Assembly (NCBI GenBank): GCA_033439795.1 | Contig: JAUTDP010000006.1 | Coordinates: 2,914,001-2,978,000 of the forward strand | Length of the DNA: 64,000 bases | Direction of reading: 5' to 3' | Source of the DNA: Sordaria brevicollis | Lineage: Eukaryota; Ascomycota; Sordariomycetes; Sordariales; Sordariaceae | Shown: piece by piece, positions 11,405 through 22,076 of the stretch | How the letters are laid out: each line of letters begins with the position of its first letter | Numbering within the stretch: position 1 is the stretch's first letter | Notes under the pieces: generated by a model | Seen by the model: the letters and a program-made list of their open reading frames with translations, nothing else | Told to the model about the DNA's origin: nothing | Databases searched by the model: none | Translations under genes and position numbers: made by a program

Positions 11405-12709
11405 TCAGATAACAACATGCTCAACAACCCCCCTATCCCTCCCCACCACCAACCTCAACTGCCTCCCCCTCTTTCTTTCATCCCCCCGGAAAACCCCCTC
11501 CCTAACCCCCTCCTCATAAAGCTCATAAGCAGGGAAATACCCATCCACAAACTTCTTCACCATCTCCGCACTCATCCCCGTCCCCCTTTCCTTTCGGAGT
11601 TGCTCCTCCTGCTCAAGTCGCCAATCATACACCCACTCCAACTCCTTTGCGTCGATGTGGATAAACGCGTCGAACTCGTTCCAGACTGGTTCGTAGTGTT
11701 TTAGTTTTTCGTTGATGAACAAGAGGTGGTCGAGTTTGTGATGCGCCAGCGTTTTGTGGTGGGTGTAATCGAGGTATTTGGCTTCGATGACGGAGGCGGG
11801 AAGGGGGCGGAACCCGGTAAGCCAGCCTTCGAGGAGGAGGACTTGGATGTTGAGGTGGGAAGGTTTGGAAAGGGCAGGGTTGTTTATGGGTGGCCAGGTT
11901 GAGGGCGGGGTGCGGTCGCCGAGACCGTGGTGGGAGGATTTGTCGTAGAGGGGGAGGTGGGTGGGGGAGTGGGTGAGGAGGGCATGGAGGAAGGAGGTGA
12001 GGAGGGGGAGGTCGTGTGTTCCTGTAGAGTTGGAGGGTTAGCATGGGGGATGAGAGAGGGGGAAGGGGATGGTGGAAGGTTGAGGGCAAAGGGGAAAAAA
12101 ACGGAGGATGAAGAGGGAGAAGAATAAAGGTAAGGATGAAGAGGAGCGAGGATGTGAGAAAAAGGATGAAAGGCTGAAGGAGAGGAAAAAGACGACGAGG
12201 CTGTTTACAAGGTCCGTTGCAAGGAGAACCCTGGATCCACATCCTCTTGGGGTAAAAAGTAAACAAACCCCAGCCATCAAGGTCCAGCCTCTTCTCTTCT
12301 CCTTCCCCATCACCAAAACAAACTCAAGAATAAACTCACCAGGCTCCCCCCTAAACTGCACCAAAGCATTATCACTATTCTCCTCCGCCAACCTCAGCTG
12401 GTCCTCATGCGTCAAATAAAAATCGTCAATCGACACCACCAACGTGTTCAGTCCTTCCCTCTCCTGCAGCGTTTCCGCTAGGGCTTTCACCAGCGTTGTT
12501 TTTCCAACTCCTTGAACGCCGTTGAGGCCGATTATGAATGGCCGTGGGTTCGGCTGGTTGGGAGGAAGGGAACTGCGGTATTCGGCGATTTTGGACAGGA
12601 TAAAGGGGATGCAGAGGGGGGATTTGTCGTCTATGATGCGGGATTGGAGGGGGGGTGTTGGGTCGGGAGCGGTGGGGAGGGTTGAGGAGACGGAGTCGAG
12701 GGTGTCCAT
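11405..12709 (-). CDS. Tda10/glycerate-kinase-like P-loop kinase
   Basis: Two exons, 12709-12340 and 12021-11405, join at phase 1 (CCT G / GA ACA) to 328 codons. The 318-nt intron is long for this genome and starts GTGAGT. The protein has a Walker A motif (IIGLNGVQGVGKTTLVKAL, near residue 60), the acidic LVVSIDDFYLTHEDQ segment and, after the splice, THDLPLL and VLLLEGWLTGFRPLP. The order matches the uridine-kinase-superfamily proteins of the yeast Tda10 group, related to plant D-glycerate 3-kinase. The likely substrate, glycerate or another small phosphate acceptor, is inference. The C-terminus YFPAYELYEEGVREG is typical of the group. It converges on the Ecm11 gene. Confidence 0.85.
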
Positions 12710-14251
12710 GGTTTCGACTGTTCGGTCGTATGGTCGCGAGTGTTATTGAGGTAGAGATTAAGATCTAGAGCAGACGTTGTGATGATTGTTTTTGGTGGTG
12801 ATGTTGCGAGAGAGGGTCGATGAGGCTCGAGTCGCGGCAACCGGCGAATGACGACATTGGCGCGGTTGAAAGGGTTTGTGGGGTAAACGTGGGAGACAGT
12901 GCAAAACTGTGGGGTAAGCCGAGCGAATGGGGTCTCCGTTTTCTCCGCGTTCCTCTCGGCGATTCCAATTCCGCGCTGTTGGTTCTCGATCCGGAGATTG
13001 GGATGAAAGAGGCGCCGACATTCGATCCTTGGACTTCATCTCGAACGAGGCATCACAATGAATGAGGGTGGGAATATGGGCTGTCGGAAGTCCATCGTGA
13101 GAGTTGGAGAAGACGCGCCGGCTTGGGGGTCAGCTTTTGGGGAACTGATTGGGTCCACTTGGGGAAGATGATGAGCTAAAAGAAAGAGCAAAATGGTCTC
13201 TCCAAAAGAAATTATCTTGGTTCTTCTCACAAGCGTTCTCGCCGTTGAAGATGAAGTCTGGAGTTGTTCCCCTGATATCAATGTCGGGGGCAACCATCAA
13301 CATGCATTCATGTGACGCCCAGGCCGGGATCCCTCGCCGAACGCACATGCCTGAAACCAATCAACTCCGCATTGCCTGAAGGTCCGTCTGGGGTTGAAGC
13401 GTACAGTAGCCGTCAACTGAGATTCCGAGAAGGACATTGATGGAAGAACGTTTCGAAGCCATCGAGTCTCGAACTTTGAGGCCCGGCTCTGTTCCTACAG
13501 CCAAGTCACGCCGTCCCGTCTAGCTGCCATGCATCCTTCAACGTCAGAATGGCACTCGGAAAACCATAGGCACCTATTTAGCCGCTGTTCAATCTTCTAA
13601 AGTTTTGGTTGAATTCCATCTTCCGTCTCAGTCTCAAAACGATTTCACTTCAACGACATTCATATTTCCCCAATTGTGTAGACCGGCGATCTTGTAAAAG
13701 TTGTGAGACACGACGCGACATCCGAAAGGGTACTTCCCTTACTTTCCCCCGACTCTAACAAAAAAAGTTGCATGTGATCTTTGAGACGTGGAAGAAACGA
13801 ATGGGGAAGAACAAGTGACAAGGGCCCGCGGAATTGAATGGCATGGAGAACACCCCGCTCTCGGCAAAACCACACTGTGGGGCCGTTTAACCACTCCAAT
13901 TGGCCAGAAGCACCACGCCGGTGGACATGCCGTTCTGCCTCGGCTTACAGAGCGCCCGGCAGCACCTCGCTCCAGCAGAAGCCTGGGCTTGTCCACTTGC
14001 CCACTTGCCCACTTGCCGACGTCAAGGTCGAGTGACCACCAGCATCCAGTTATTATTAAGTGCCGGCATCAGCCAGCGCATCTCTTCTACATCGCCGAAG
14101 CATTCCATCCTCCCTTTCCTCCTTCCTCCATCCCATCACCAACTCCTTCATCTCTTTTGCTCCATACTCGATATACCCCAGAGCTATTGTTTCTTTGTTT
14201 GTTGTCATTGTTTGTTTCTAGCACCATCATCATCTTTACACATTCATCACA
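12710..14251. other. Intergenic: divergent promoters of the kinase gene and fox-2
   Basis: No gene is supported. The 14030-14250 segment, just before the fox-2 ATG, is pyrimidine-rich (CTCCTTCCTCC-like), as is common in 5' UTRs of strongly expressed fungal genes. A run of CCCACTTGCC repeats lies around 14000. Confidence 0.5.
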
Positions 14252-17185
14252 ATGGCTGAGCAATTGAGGTTCGACGGCCAGGTCGTTGTCGTCACTGGCG
14301 CCGGTGGTGGTCTTGGTAAGGCCTACTGCTTGTTCTTTGGTGCTCGCGGTGCCTCTGTCGTCGTCAACGATCTCGGTGGTTCCTTCAAGGGCGAGGGCAC
14401 CTCCACCAAGGTAAGCATATCTCCCCTAGGCCCAATGCGCCATCGCCACCGTCACTAACAGTCCACGTCAACAGGCCGCCGATGTGGTTGTCAACGAAAT
14501 CAAGGCCGCTGGCGGCAAGGCCGTCGCCAACTACGACAGCGTCGAGAACGGCGAAAAGATCATCGAGACCGCCATCAAGGAGTTCGGCCGCATCGATATC
14601 CTCATCAACAACGCCGGCATCCTCCGCGACATCTCCTTCAAGAACATGAAGGATGAGGACTGGGACCTCATCTTCAAGGTCCACGTCAAGGGCTCCTACA
14701 AGACCGCCCGCGCCGCCTGGCCCTACTTCCGCAAGCAAAAGTTCGGTCGCGTCATCAACACCGCCTCCGCCGCCGGTCTCTTCGGCAACTTTGGCCAGGC
14801 CAACTACTCGGCCGCCAAGCTCGCCATGGTCGGCTTCACCGAGACCCTCGCCAAGGAGGGCATCAAGTACAACATTCTCTCCAACGTCATTGCTCCCATC
14901 GCTGCCAGCCGCATGACCGAGACCATTATGCCCCCTGATCTTCTTGCCCTCATGAAGCCTGAGTGGGTCGTCCCTCTCGTTGCCGTCCTTGTCCACAAGA
15001 ACAACACCAGCGAGACCGGCTCCATCTTCGAGGTTGGCGGTGGCCACGTTGCCAAGCTCCGCTGGGAGCGCTCCTCCGGTCTTCTCCTCAAGGCCGATGA
15101 GAGCTACACCCCTGGCGCCATCATCAAGAAGTGGGATCAGGTCACCGACTTCTCCAACCCCCAGTACCCCACTGGCCCCAACGACTTCCTCACCCTCCTC
15201 GAGGAGTCTCTCAAGCTCGGCCCCAACGACTCCGGTGAGAAGATTGACTTCACCGGCCGTGTTGCCCTCGTCACTGGTGGCGGTGCTGGTATCGGCCGCG
15301 CCTACTGCTTGGCTTTCGCCCGCGCTGGTGCTTCCGTCGTTGTCAACGATCTCGTCAACCCTGATGATGTCGTCAACGAGATCAAGAAGATGGGTGGCAA
15401 GGCTGTTGGCGCCAAGTTCTCCGCCGAGGACGGTGATGCCGTTGTCAAGGCTGCCATTGATGCCTTTGGCCGCATCGATATCGTTGTGAACAACGCTGGT
15501 ATCCTCCGTGACAAGGCCTTCAACAACATGGACGACTCCCTCTGGGACCCCGTCATGAACGTCCACGCCCGCGGTACCTACAAGGTCACCAAGGCTGCTT
15601 GGCCCTACTTCCTCAAGCAGAAGTATGGCCGTGTCCTCAACACCACCTCCACTTCTGGTATCTATGGCAACTTTGGCCAGGCCAACTACGCCGCTGCCGT
15701 AAGTTCTGATGCACCCTGATTGTAGATGGCTTCCGCTAACATCCACAGAAATGCGCCATTCTTGGCTTCTCCCGCGCCATTGCCCTCGAGGGTGCCAAGT
15801 ACAACATTTATGTCAACACCATCGCTCCCAACGCTGGTACTGCCATGACCAAGACCATCCTTCCCGAGGAGCTCGTCCAGGCCTTCAAGCCCGACTACAT
15901 TGCTCCCCTTGTTCTTGCCCTCTGCTCCGACAAGGTCCCCAAGAACCCCACTGGCGGTCTCTACGAGGTCGGCTCCGGTTGGTGCGGTCAGACCAGGTGG
16001 CAGCGCACCTTCGGCCACGGCTTCCCCGTCGACGTTCCTCTTACCCCCGAGGAGGTCGTCAAGCACTGGAACGATATTATCACCTTCGACTCCCGCTCCG
16101 ACCACCCCGAGAAGGCTTCTGACAGCATCGAGAAGATCATGGCGAACATGGGGAACCGTGCTGGCGAGGGCAAGGTATGATTTCCCTCCTCCTTCCTGAT
16201 GCCACGAAAAGAATATCATGTAATTTTCCTTTTTCATGTAAAATAGCCATATATACCTAGTGTAGAATATCTTGAATGACTGTTAACGACTCATTTTCTT
16301 GTCATGTAGTCTGGCGCTGCCGAGAACGAGCACCTTGCTGCCATCAAGAAGTTCACCGGCGTCGAAGGTAAGGGCACCGAGTACACCTTCACCGAGCGTG
16401 ACGTCTGCCTCTACAACCTCGGCATCGGCGCCAAGCGCACCGACATCAAGTACATCTTCGAGGGCAACGAGGACTTTGAGGTCGTCCCCACCTTCGGTGT
16501 CATCCCTCCCTTCAACACCGAGATGCCCTTCTCCTTCGACGACATCGTCCCCAACTTCTCCCCCATGATGCTCCTCCACGGTGAGCAGTACCTCGAGGTC
16601 AAGAAGTACCCCATCCCCACCTCCGGCCGCCTCATCTCCAAGGGCAAGCTCCTCGAGGTCGTCGACAAGGGCTCCGCCGCCATCGCCAAGCAGGGTATCA
16701 CCACCTACAACGCCGAGACCGGCGAGGAGCTCTTCTACAACGAAATGACCGTCTTCCTCCGCGGCTGCGGCGGTTTCGGCGGCCAGAAGAAGCCCACCGA
16801 CCGCGGCGCCTCCACTGCCGCTAACAAGCCCCCCGCTCGCTCCCCCGACGCCGTCGTCGAGGTGCAGACCACCGAGGAGCAGGCCGCCCTCTACCGTCTC
16901 AGCGGCGACTACAACCCCCTCCACGTCGACCCTGCCTTTGCCAAGATGGGCGGCTTCAAGGTGCCCATCCTCCACGGTCTTTGCTCGTTCGGTATTGCCG
17001 GCAAGGCTGTGTATGAGAAGTTTGGCAAGTTCAAGAACATCAAGGTCCGCTTTGCGGGTACTGTGAACCCGGGCCAGACCCTCGTGACGGAGATGTGGAA
17101 GGAGGGTAACAAGGTTGTGTTCCAGACGAAGGTGAAGGAGACGGGTAAGTTGGCTATTGGGGGTGCGGCGGCTGAGCTTGCTTAG
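14252..17185 (+). CDS. fox-2: Peroxisomal multifunctional beta-oxidation protein (MFE-2)
   Basis: Four exons (14252-14410, 14475-15698, 15749-16174, 16310-17185) join in frame to 894 codons. There are two tandem short-chain dehydrogenase domains, each with a cofactor loop ([20 protein letters not shown]), an NNAG motif and a catalytic YxxxK (ANYSAAK, ANYAAAK). The second YxxxK is split by intron 2. A C-terminal hydratase-2 hot-dog unit follows, with the catalytic signature [11 protein letters not shown] and ILHGLCSFG. The enzyme performs the (3R)-hydroxyacyl-CoA hydratase and dehydrogenase steps of fatty-acid beta-oxidation in peroxisomes or glyoxysomes. Codon use is strongly C-ending, unlike most neighbours, which suggests high expression. 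The C-terminus is AAAELA, with no SKL-like PTS1; import must use another route. Confidence 0.97.
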
Positions 17186-17732
17186 ATGAAGAAGTAGGGA
17201 TGAGTGTGTAGTGTAAGGGTATGTTATGGAAAAGTAATGGTGGGTTTAGGAATGGATTTGGGATTTTGGTTTGGAATAAGCGATTCTTTTTGAGAGGTTA
17301 TGAATACCAGTTTCTTGTATATCAGTTGTTGTTGTTGTGTGTTAAATCGAAATGTGATCGGAATGCGATGTGGCAACATGATACTCTTATGGTCAACTCC
17401 TGCAACTCCAGACAGTGACACTCAACGATGTACGATTCTTGTCACACTGGCCACCAGCTGTTTGGGGTCCAAACGGTCTTTAACTTGCTACCAAATGTCG
17501 ATTCTCGACAAACTTATCTACCTCGCGAAACAAGACATAAAACTTGTCCCCCTGGGATACCATAGTGTGCCCCTTGACACCTGGGTAAGCAATAGCCAGA
17601 GCTTGGACACGTCCTACACTAGTGCGTATAGTCTTGCGATCAGGTCACGGATCTTCTCTCTTCTTTTTTCACCTTCTTTCTATGGACAACAAACTCATAC
17701 CAATTTCAAATTCCCCTTTCCGCACAACCTCG

Positions 17733-17800
17733 CTGGTCTTGGTGAGCCGGTCTTGGTGAGCTGGTCTTGGCGAGCTGGTCTAGGTGAGCTGGTTCTTGGT
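17733..17800. repeat. 14-bp minisatellite, about five units
   Basis: The unit CTGGTCTTGGTGAG repeats at 17733, 17747, 17761, 17775 and 17789 with one or two changes per unit. It lies in non-coding DNA. Confidence 0.9.
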
Positions 17801-17950
17801 GAATATTTATTACCCACCTCGCTATCCACCTCGTAGTCAGCTGGAAAGAGGGCTGAGAGGGCTGAGACATTAGGAAGTTAGGAAGTTGGGAAGTTGGGAA
17901 AGGCCGAATGGGGTAGTTGGTCGGGAACATTGCGCCCTCCGACTGAGGCG

Positions 17951-19259
17951 AGAACAGCGAAGGCTTGAACTCGCTGTACGTCCTCGATTCATCGGTGAGG
18001 TTGGTCTATGGTCAACGGCGATGAGAAGGGGACGCAGGAGAGTAAACTTGCTATATCTCTTTGATCTATGCTTGAGATCGGTGGTTAAGTATAGGTAGCT
18101 GGGGTGTGCCTCCGGTCCCTAGGGAAGGGGATGAAAGGTGATGGGGGGTAAGAGGAGAGAAGATAAAAGAAGCTGTACTCCCTTAACCCATCTGGGCCAT
18201 CCCTGAGGATGGTCAGCGGCAGTCGGAAGGAGACGCAAGGCATGAACTTGTTATACCGCCTTGATCCATCCTCGATATACCTGAACAGCAGTAGTATACA
18301 AGGGGTGGATTGGACTCCTCCCCTCCGTTAACCTAAGGGCCAGGAGGAGCCTGAGAACTGGGAAGAAGAGTGCCATGTCAATCCTCCCGTCCCCAACCAG
18401 ACCAAGACCAAGCAGTCTTAACCCAAGAGCAGAGCAGACCTCCCATTTCTTGCTCAAGAAGAACACCAATTCAACGGGAACTTCGCTTCCAGTCCGAAAC
18501 CAAGCGATGCACGTTCTCCTGGACAGCCATGAAGGAGTCCTCATCGGCACATATCCCCGCAACCATCCATGGCCATGAGGGAGTTCAACGGCACGTTCTC
18601 GGGCTTGCCGGGAGAGGACCCCGAAGAGTACCTTGAGGACATTGAGATCTACGTCGACCGTTTGAAGCTCAGCACTTGAAGAGCTGGGTGACGAGCCGCC
18701 GCATATGGGTGAAGGTTATCGCGGTGATCCCCCAGGTAGGGCGGAGCCCAGATTTCGGTGCGGGAGTCGACGTACGTTGCACCGGAGGCAAGTGGGATCG
18801 GAGGAAGCAGCTGAGTGGAGAGCTGTTAGCGATCATGTCATTGCGACGAAGCGTGGGACATTGGCTGCGGTCACGACGGCAGCACAACCAATCGTTGAAC
18901 TCCTTCTCGAAGGCCTCGAGAGTCAAGACGTCCATAGACCAATTTGACCAAGGCATTGGCGATACGATCGGTGCAGCGCAGACAGGGCTCGGGCTGGCTT
19001 GTCCCTTTCGGTCTTCATATCTATCTCTGAAGCTGTATTGCCTCGCTCCGTCCCTGGGCGGGAATTGGTCAGGTTGGTGGGGAGGGAACGGAAAGGATGA
19101 ATTCGTTATACCTCCTTGATCTGTCCTAACTTCCCAGGTGTGACTGGTCAAAGTATCCTCTTGATCCTCCTCCGTGTTGTTCAAGATGGGTTGCTACTTG
19201 CTAGGGTGGTGAGGAGAGAACAGAAAGGGATAAACTCTTTATATCTCCTTGATCCATTG
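17951..19259 (+). repeat. Five dispersed copies of a ~45-bp repeat
   Basis: Related segments occur at about 17951-17994, 18030-18071, 18230-18271, 19085-19126 and 19215-19259. The shared core approximates GAACTTGTTATACCTCC followed by TTGATCCATC, usually preceded by a GGGACGGAAGG-like stretch. The second and third copies also share about 30 bp upstream (GGTCA.CGGC..T..GAAGG.GACGCA). All five are in the same orientation. The source family is unknown. Confidence 0.65.
18569..18679 (+). pseudogene. Retrotransposon gag-like fragment
   Basis: A 36-codon frame reads MAMREFNGTFSGLPGEDPEE, then YLEDIEIYVDRLKLST, then stop. The combination F-x-G-x-P-G-E-D-P-E-E-Y-L and a following amphipathic helix resembles the start of gag/capsid domains of fungal LTR retrotransposons. 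No protease, reverse transcriptase or LTR is visible nearby. If correct, it is a short relic. Chance similarity cannot be excluded. Confidence 0.35.
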
Positions 19260-19530
19260 TCTTCGCTCTTTATCCCATCCCGTCCTTTTGGTCGAATGTC
19301 AATAACAAAAGGTCGTTTCGAATCAGTGGCAGAGGCCGGGTTGGGGTCAGGGAGCGCAAACCAGACCGAGACGAAGCAGATGCGCCGGTCTCCGTCCGGA
19401 TCCAGCGTCCAGTCCCTTCTCAATATCAGTCATCTCCCTCGTCTCCCAAACCTTCCTCCTCCGTCACCATTCCGTTCCTGCGGTGGCTAGTCCCGTTAGC
19501 CTCAACCGCCACACCCGGCCTGGGCCAGCA

Positions 19531-19552
19531 GCCAGCCAGCCAGCCAGCCAGC
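19531..19552. repeat. CCAG tetranucleotide microsatellite
   Basis: About five units of a CCAG/CAGC tetranucleotide, in non-coding DNA. Confidence 0.9.
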
Positions 19553-19715
19553 TCGGCAACCAATACTAGTCTTACCGACAACCGCATGCTTCCTCAACGC
19601 CACATACCAGTCGCGGAAGGACCGACAGGGTAGGATCTGAACGCAGCGGACAACATGTCTTGCATCTTTCGCCTTTCGCCCTTCGCCCTCCGCCTTGCAG
19701 CAGTGCAGCTTGTGC

Positions 19716-20111
19716 TCAGGCCGAGATATGACCCACGCCCCACGGCGATTGCTGCTCCTCGGGCATCTCAGCGGTGGAAAGCCGGGAGGGCAGCACAGTT
19801 GAGATGAAGTCCTGTAGGCGCTTGGCGGCTTCGATGGCCGTTAGGATTTGGGTGCCGGTGCGCAGTGTGGCATCATGGTAGGGGTCGAGTAGGCCGTTTG
19901 CCAAGCTGTTTTGGATCGTGGTTAACTGGCCCTGGATGGATGTAGTGGCAGAGTCTTGGAACTCGAGTGACAGCCATAGTGGCGATGAGTAGAGGCCCCC
20001 GTCCGGATCTCTTCTTTCTGGCGAGTGTATATCGACGGCCCTGCTGGTGTTGCTGCCGACTATGCCAATGTTCCCGACGCCCCGGCTCCGGTCGATCCCG
20101 CTAATATTACC
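19716..20111 (-). other. Unassigned 131-codon open frame
   Basis: The frame is open from a TAA at 20112-20114 to a stop at 19716-19718. It contains coding-looking stretches such as GLYSSPLWLSLEFQDSATTS and TLRTGTQILTAIEAAKRLQD. There is no ATG near its upstream end, so it would need an upstream exon or be a truncated remnant. It overlaps an equally open frame on the other strand (19989-20336); at most one is likely to have been real. I do not recognise a family. Confidence 0.25.
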
Positions 20112-20336
20112 TTAGCCGATCTTTCGGCGGCGATCTCGGCCCTTTATCTCGATTTCCGACGTCTTCTCCCGGCTACCGTCTCTCCTTAGCCCTATAACGG
20201 TAACGCCCTGGTCGTCGCCAACGGTAGTAATGGCATATCTCCCCAGCCGCACGCCGACAATACTCTAGTACATGTAGTCGCCGGTGCCCCTACCGGAGAC
20301 ATCATTGATTTGGAGGACGACGATAATAACGCTTAG
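19989..20336 (+). pseudogene. Decayed open frame interrupted by one TAG
   Basis: The frame reads through YIDGPAGVAADYANVPDAPA and ITLADLSAAISALYLDFRRL, stops at TAG 20187-20189, then continues with NGNALVVANGSNG and GDIIDLEDDDNNA to TAG at 20334-20336. The internal TAG could derive from CAG by a CpA to TpA change. The tRNA begins 8 bp after its end. The acidic tail and lack of a start codon suggest the remains of a larger coding element. The family is not identified. Confidence 0.3.
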
Positions 20337-20344
20337 ATGTTGAC

Positions 20345-20416
20345 ATTTGACTGGCGGAATGGTACCGCGCAGGACTCCGGGTCCTGAGGTTACGGGTTCG
20401 ATTCCCGTGTCAAATG
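20345..20416 (+). tRNA. tRNA-Arg (anticodon CCG)
   Basis: The 72 nt fold into a complete cloverleaf: acceptor ATTTGAC/GTCAAAT (7 bp), D stem GCGG/CCGC around AATGGTA, anticodon stem CAGGA/TCCTG with loop CTCCGGG, 5-nt variable loop AGGTT and T stem ACGGG/CCCGT around TTCGATT. The discriminator is G. T33 precedes the anticodon CCG, which reads the arginine codon CGG. The internal A box (TGGCGGAATGG) and B box (GGTTCGATTCC) are intact. There is no intron. The next run of four or more T residues is at 20596-20601, unusually far for a Pol III terminator. Confidence 0.9.
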
Positions 20417-21244
20417 TCTGCTCTTTGGCTGCTATCGTTCGACGGCGCGCCTCTTGTCCTGGGAACGTCTTGCTGTCTCGGAAATGGAGTAAAATAGAAA
20501 ATCTAGCATGGACGGAACTCACTGGCCCTTATTCTTCCCCTCCGTTAGTTAGCAATCAATGTGACTTCCCACGTACCTCGTTGTTCCTCCCTCTGTTTTT
20601 TCGTGTATTGACTTTACTCTTGTATTAATGACTACGAACGGGGCTTGAGAGACCTTGGTATATGCCGGCTTTCCAAGGCTGCAACGACAACCGCCCTGCT
20701 TCAGTGCTGCTGCCTCTGGCCAGTTGCCACGACCTCCACAGAGAACGACCCTACCCTCCCTCTACTATCGATGTGGAAGTAGAGCCAGAATTCGAAATAG
20801 AATATAAGATGGTGATACTTGGCCTCAACCTACCAAAAGTTACAAGGGAAAAGTGAAAGATTGACCCAATGTTTGCTACTCTGTCTCGGGTGGCTTGCTG
20901 TCCTGCGTATGTATATCCCTTATGTTCGTGTTCCCAGATACGTGGGAGCTTGTAGAGGCTGACCCGAGGGGATCAAGAAGACACAGGAGAAGGATGTAGA
21001 CTTGTGCTGGTTTATCTTCCAATAAAGAACCGGGTCTCTCCCTTGTGCTCTACCATTACCACTGGGTCTCTGTCGAGCTCCATGTTCTGCTTCTGATGGA
21101 CATTTTGTAGAATCTGTGTCATCCGAACATGGGAAGATCTTGAGAGGATATTGGCTCGTCGAGGAAACTCGGAGTAGACTGGATGAAAGAACTGACCAAG
21201 GACAATGCCGCTTCTCTGGAAGACGCAGAATATTCTGGATGCTA

Positions 21245-21496
21245 AAATACGGGCTGCAAACGTGTGACTGTGGTTCTTTTGGGTAGAAGCTAAGGTGTGG
21301 GATTGGGTGTTGTTAGGTATTGATGCTGGCTGTCTTGGTCGGTTCGCCTTGGTGTAGATCTCGCGTCCCGCGCGGTTGTAAAGTAAACAAACTTCCCTTT
21401 TCAGGGTGTCCCCCTCAATCGACACAATACCCCCTGGGGTGGATCGCCAATGAAATACGGTTTGCAACCGTGTGACTGTGGTTCTTTTGGGTAGAA
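21245..21496. repeat. 44-bp direct repeat offset by 208 bp
   Basis: Copies at 21245-21288 and 21453-21496 share AAATACGG..TGCAA.CGTG followed by TGACTGTGGTTCTTTTGGGT and AGAA, with only a few differences. Similarity weakens but continues for another ~30 bp after each copy (GTGTG.GATTGG). Confidence 0.85.
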
Positions 21497-21547
21497 TCAA
21501 ACGTGTGTGATTGGTTGTTCTGCTAACTATCTGATCCTAACGGTCTC

Positions 21548-21892
21548 TCACTGGGCGACAGCAGCAGGATCAGCGGGTGCAGCTTGTTGCTGGTGGGCTT
21601 GGAGTTGCCTGGCTCGAGCTACCGCTTGCCATTTGGGTAAGATTCTGTTGGGTATGGCGCGCGGCGTGTTGTCCAACGGTTTGGTTGTTGGCTTCTCTCC
21701 AGTCGAGATGAGTTAGAACTCTTGCGTTTTGAGCGGCTTGGGCTTGATGGTGGGAGTCTTGGATGCCATCTGCTGGGACGGGTTGGCCATGGGTTCCTTC
21801 ATGCTGCTGGGAATGGGCTCAGGTGTCACGAGAATGGTCTACTCTTGCGCAACGGGCTGCTTGGAGTACGCAGAAGTCGCATGATCACCCAT
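21548..21892 (-). pseudogene. Small decayed gene with two in-frame stops
   Basis: An ATG at 21892 opens MGDHATSAYSKQPVAQE. A TAG follows at 21841-21839, then TILVTPEPIPSSMKEPMANP and KTPTIKPKPLKTQEF, then TAA at 21715-21713. The same frame goes on with IPNRILPKWQAVARARQLQ and HQQQAAPADPAAVAQ to a stop at 21548. Both internal stops could be CAG or CAA codons changed by CpA to TpA, the RIP mutation. It lies on the same strand as, and downstream of, family member A, whose stop is at 22077. No family is recognised. Confidence 0.35.
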
Positions 21893-22076
21893 GATATATG
21901 CATACCACTAAACACGAATCACCAGGGCCGGAGACTTTTACATCTTCATCATAGCTATTTGCCTTTTCTATAATCACACTTCCCATATCTCTCCTCGCAT
22001 TCCCCATTCCACGATCACCGCGCATCATAGCCTACAAACTCAGTTACAATCAACCCATTATCAAGATCTGGTCTTC

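Larger units (their letters stand above)
17186..19715. other. Gene-poor repeat-bearing tract
   Basis: Downstream of fox-2 lies about 0.5 kb of AT-rich DNA. It is followed by a 14-bp minisatellite, a GGAAGTTG-like run near 17874, five copies of a diverged ~45-bp repeat and a short gag-like reading frame; the last three are listed separately where defined. No intact gene is visible. GC content is ordinary, so this is not a RIP block. Confidence 0.5.
20417..22076. other. Gene-poor tract with direct repeats and a decayed frame
   Basis: No intact gene is supported. A minus frame ending at 21012 (tail MELDRDPVVMVEHKGET, then RFFIGR and stop) looks protein-like near its end but lacks an ATG-led beginning. 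A 44-bp direct repeat and a broken minus-strand frame are listed separately. Confidence 0.4.

Noticed and set aside
14385..15746. A 453-codon open frame on minus, opposite fox-2
   Set aside because: It mirrors the strongly biased C-ending codons of fox-2, lies antisense to conserved dehydrogenase domains and reads as a Gly/Val/Asp-rich string without motifs.
16283..16975. A 230-codon minus frame opposite the hydratase part of fox-2
   Set aside because: Antisense shadow caused by codon bias; composition is repetitive Gly/Val/Glu.
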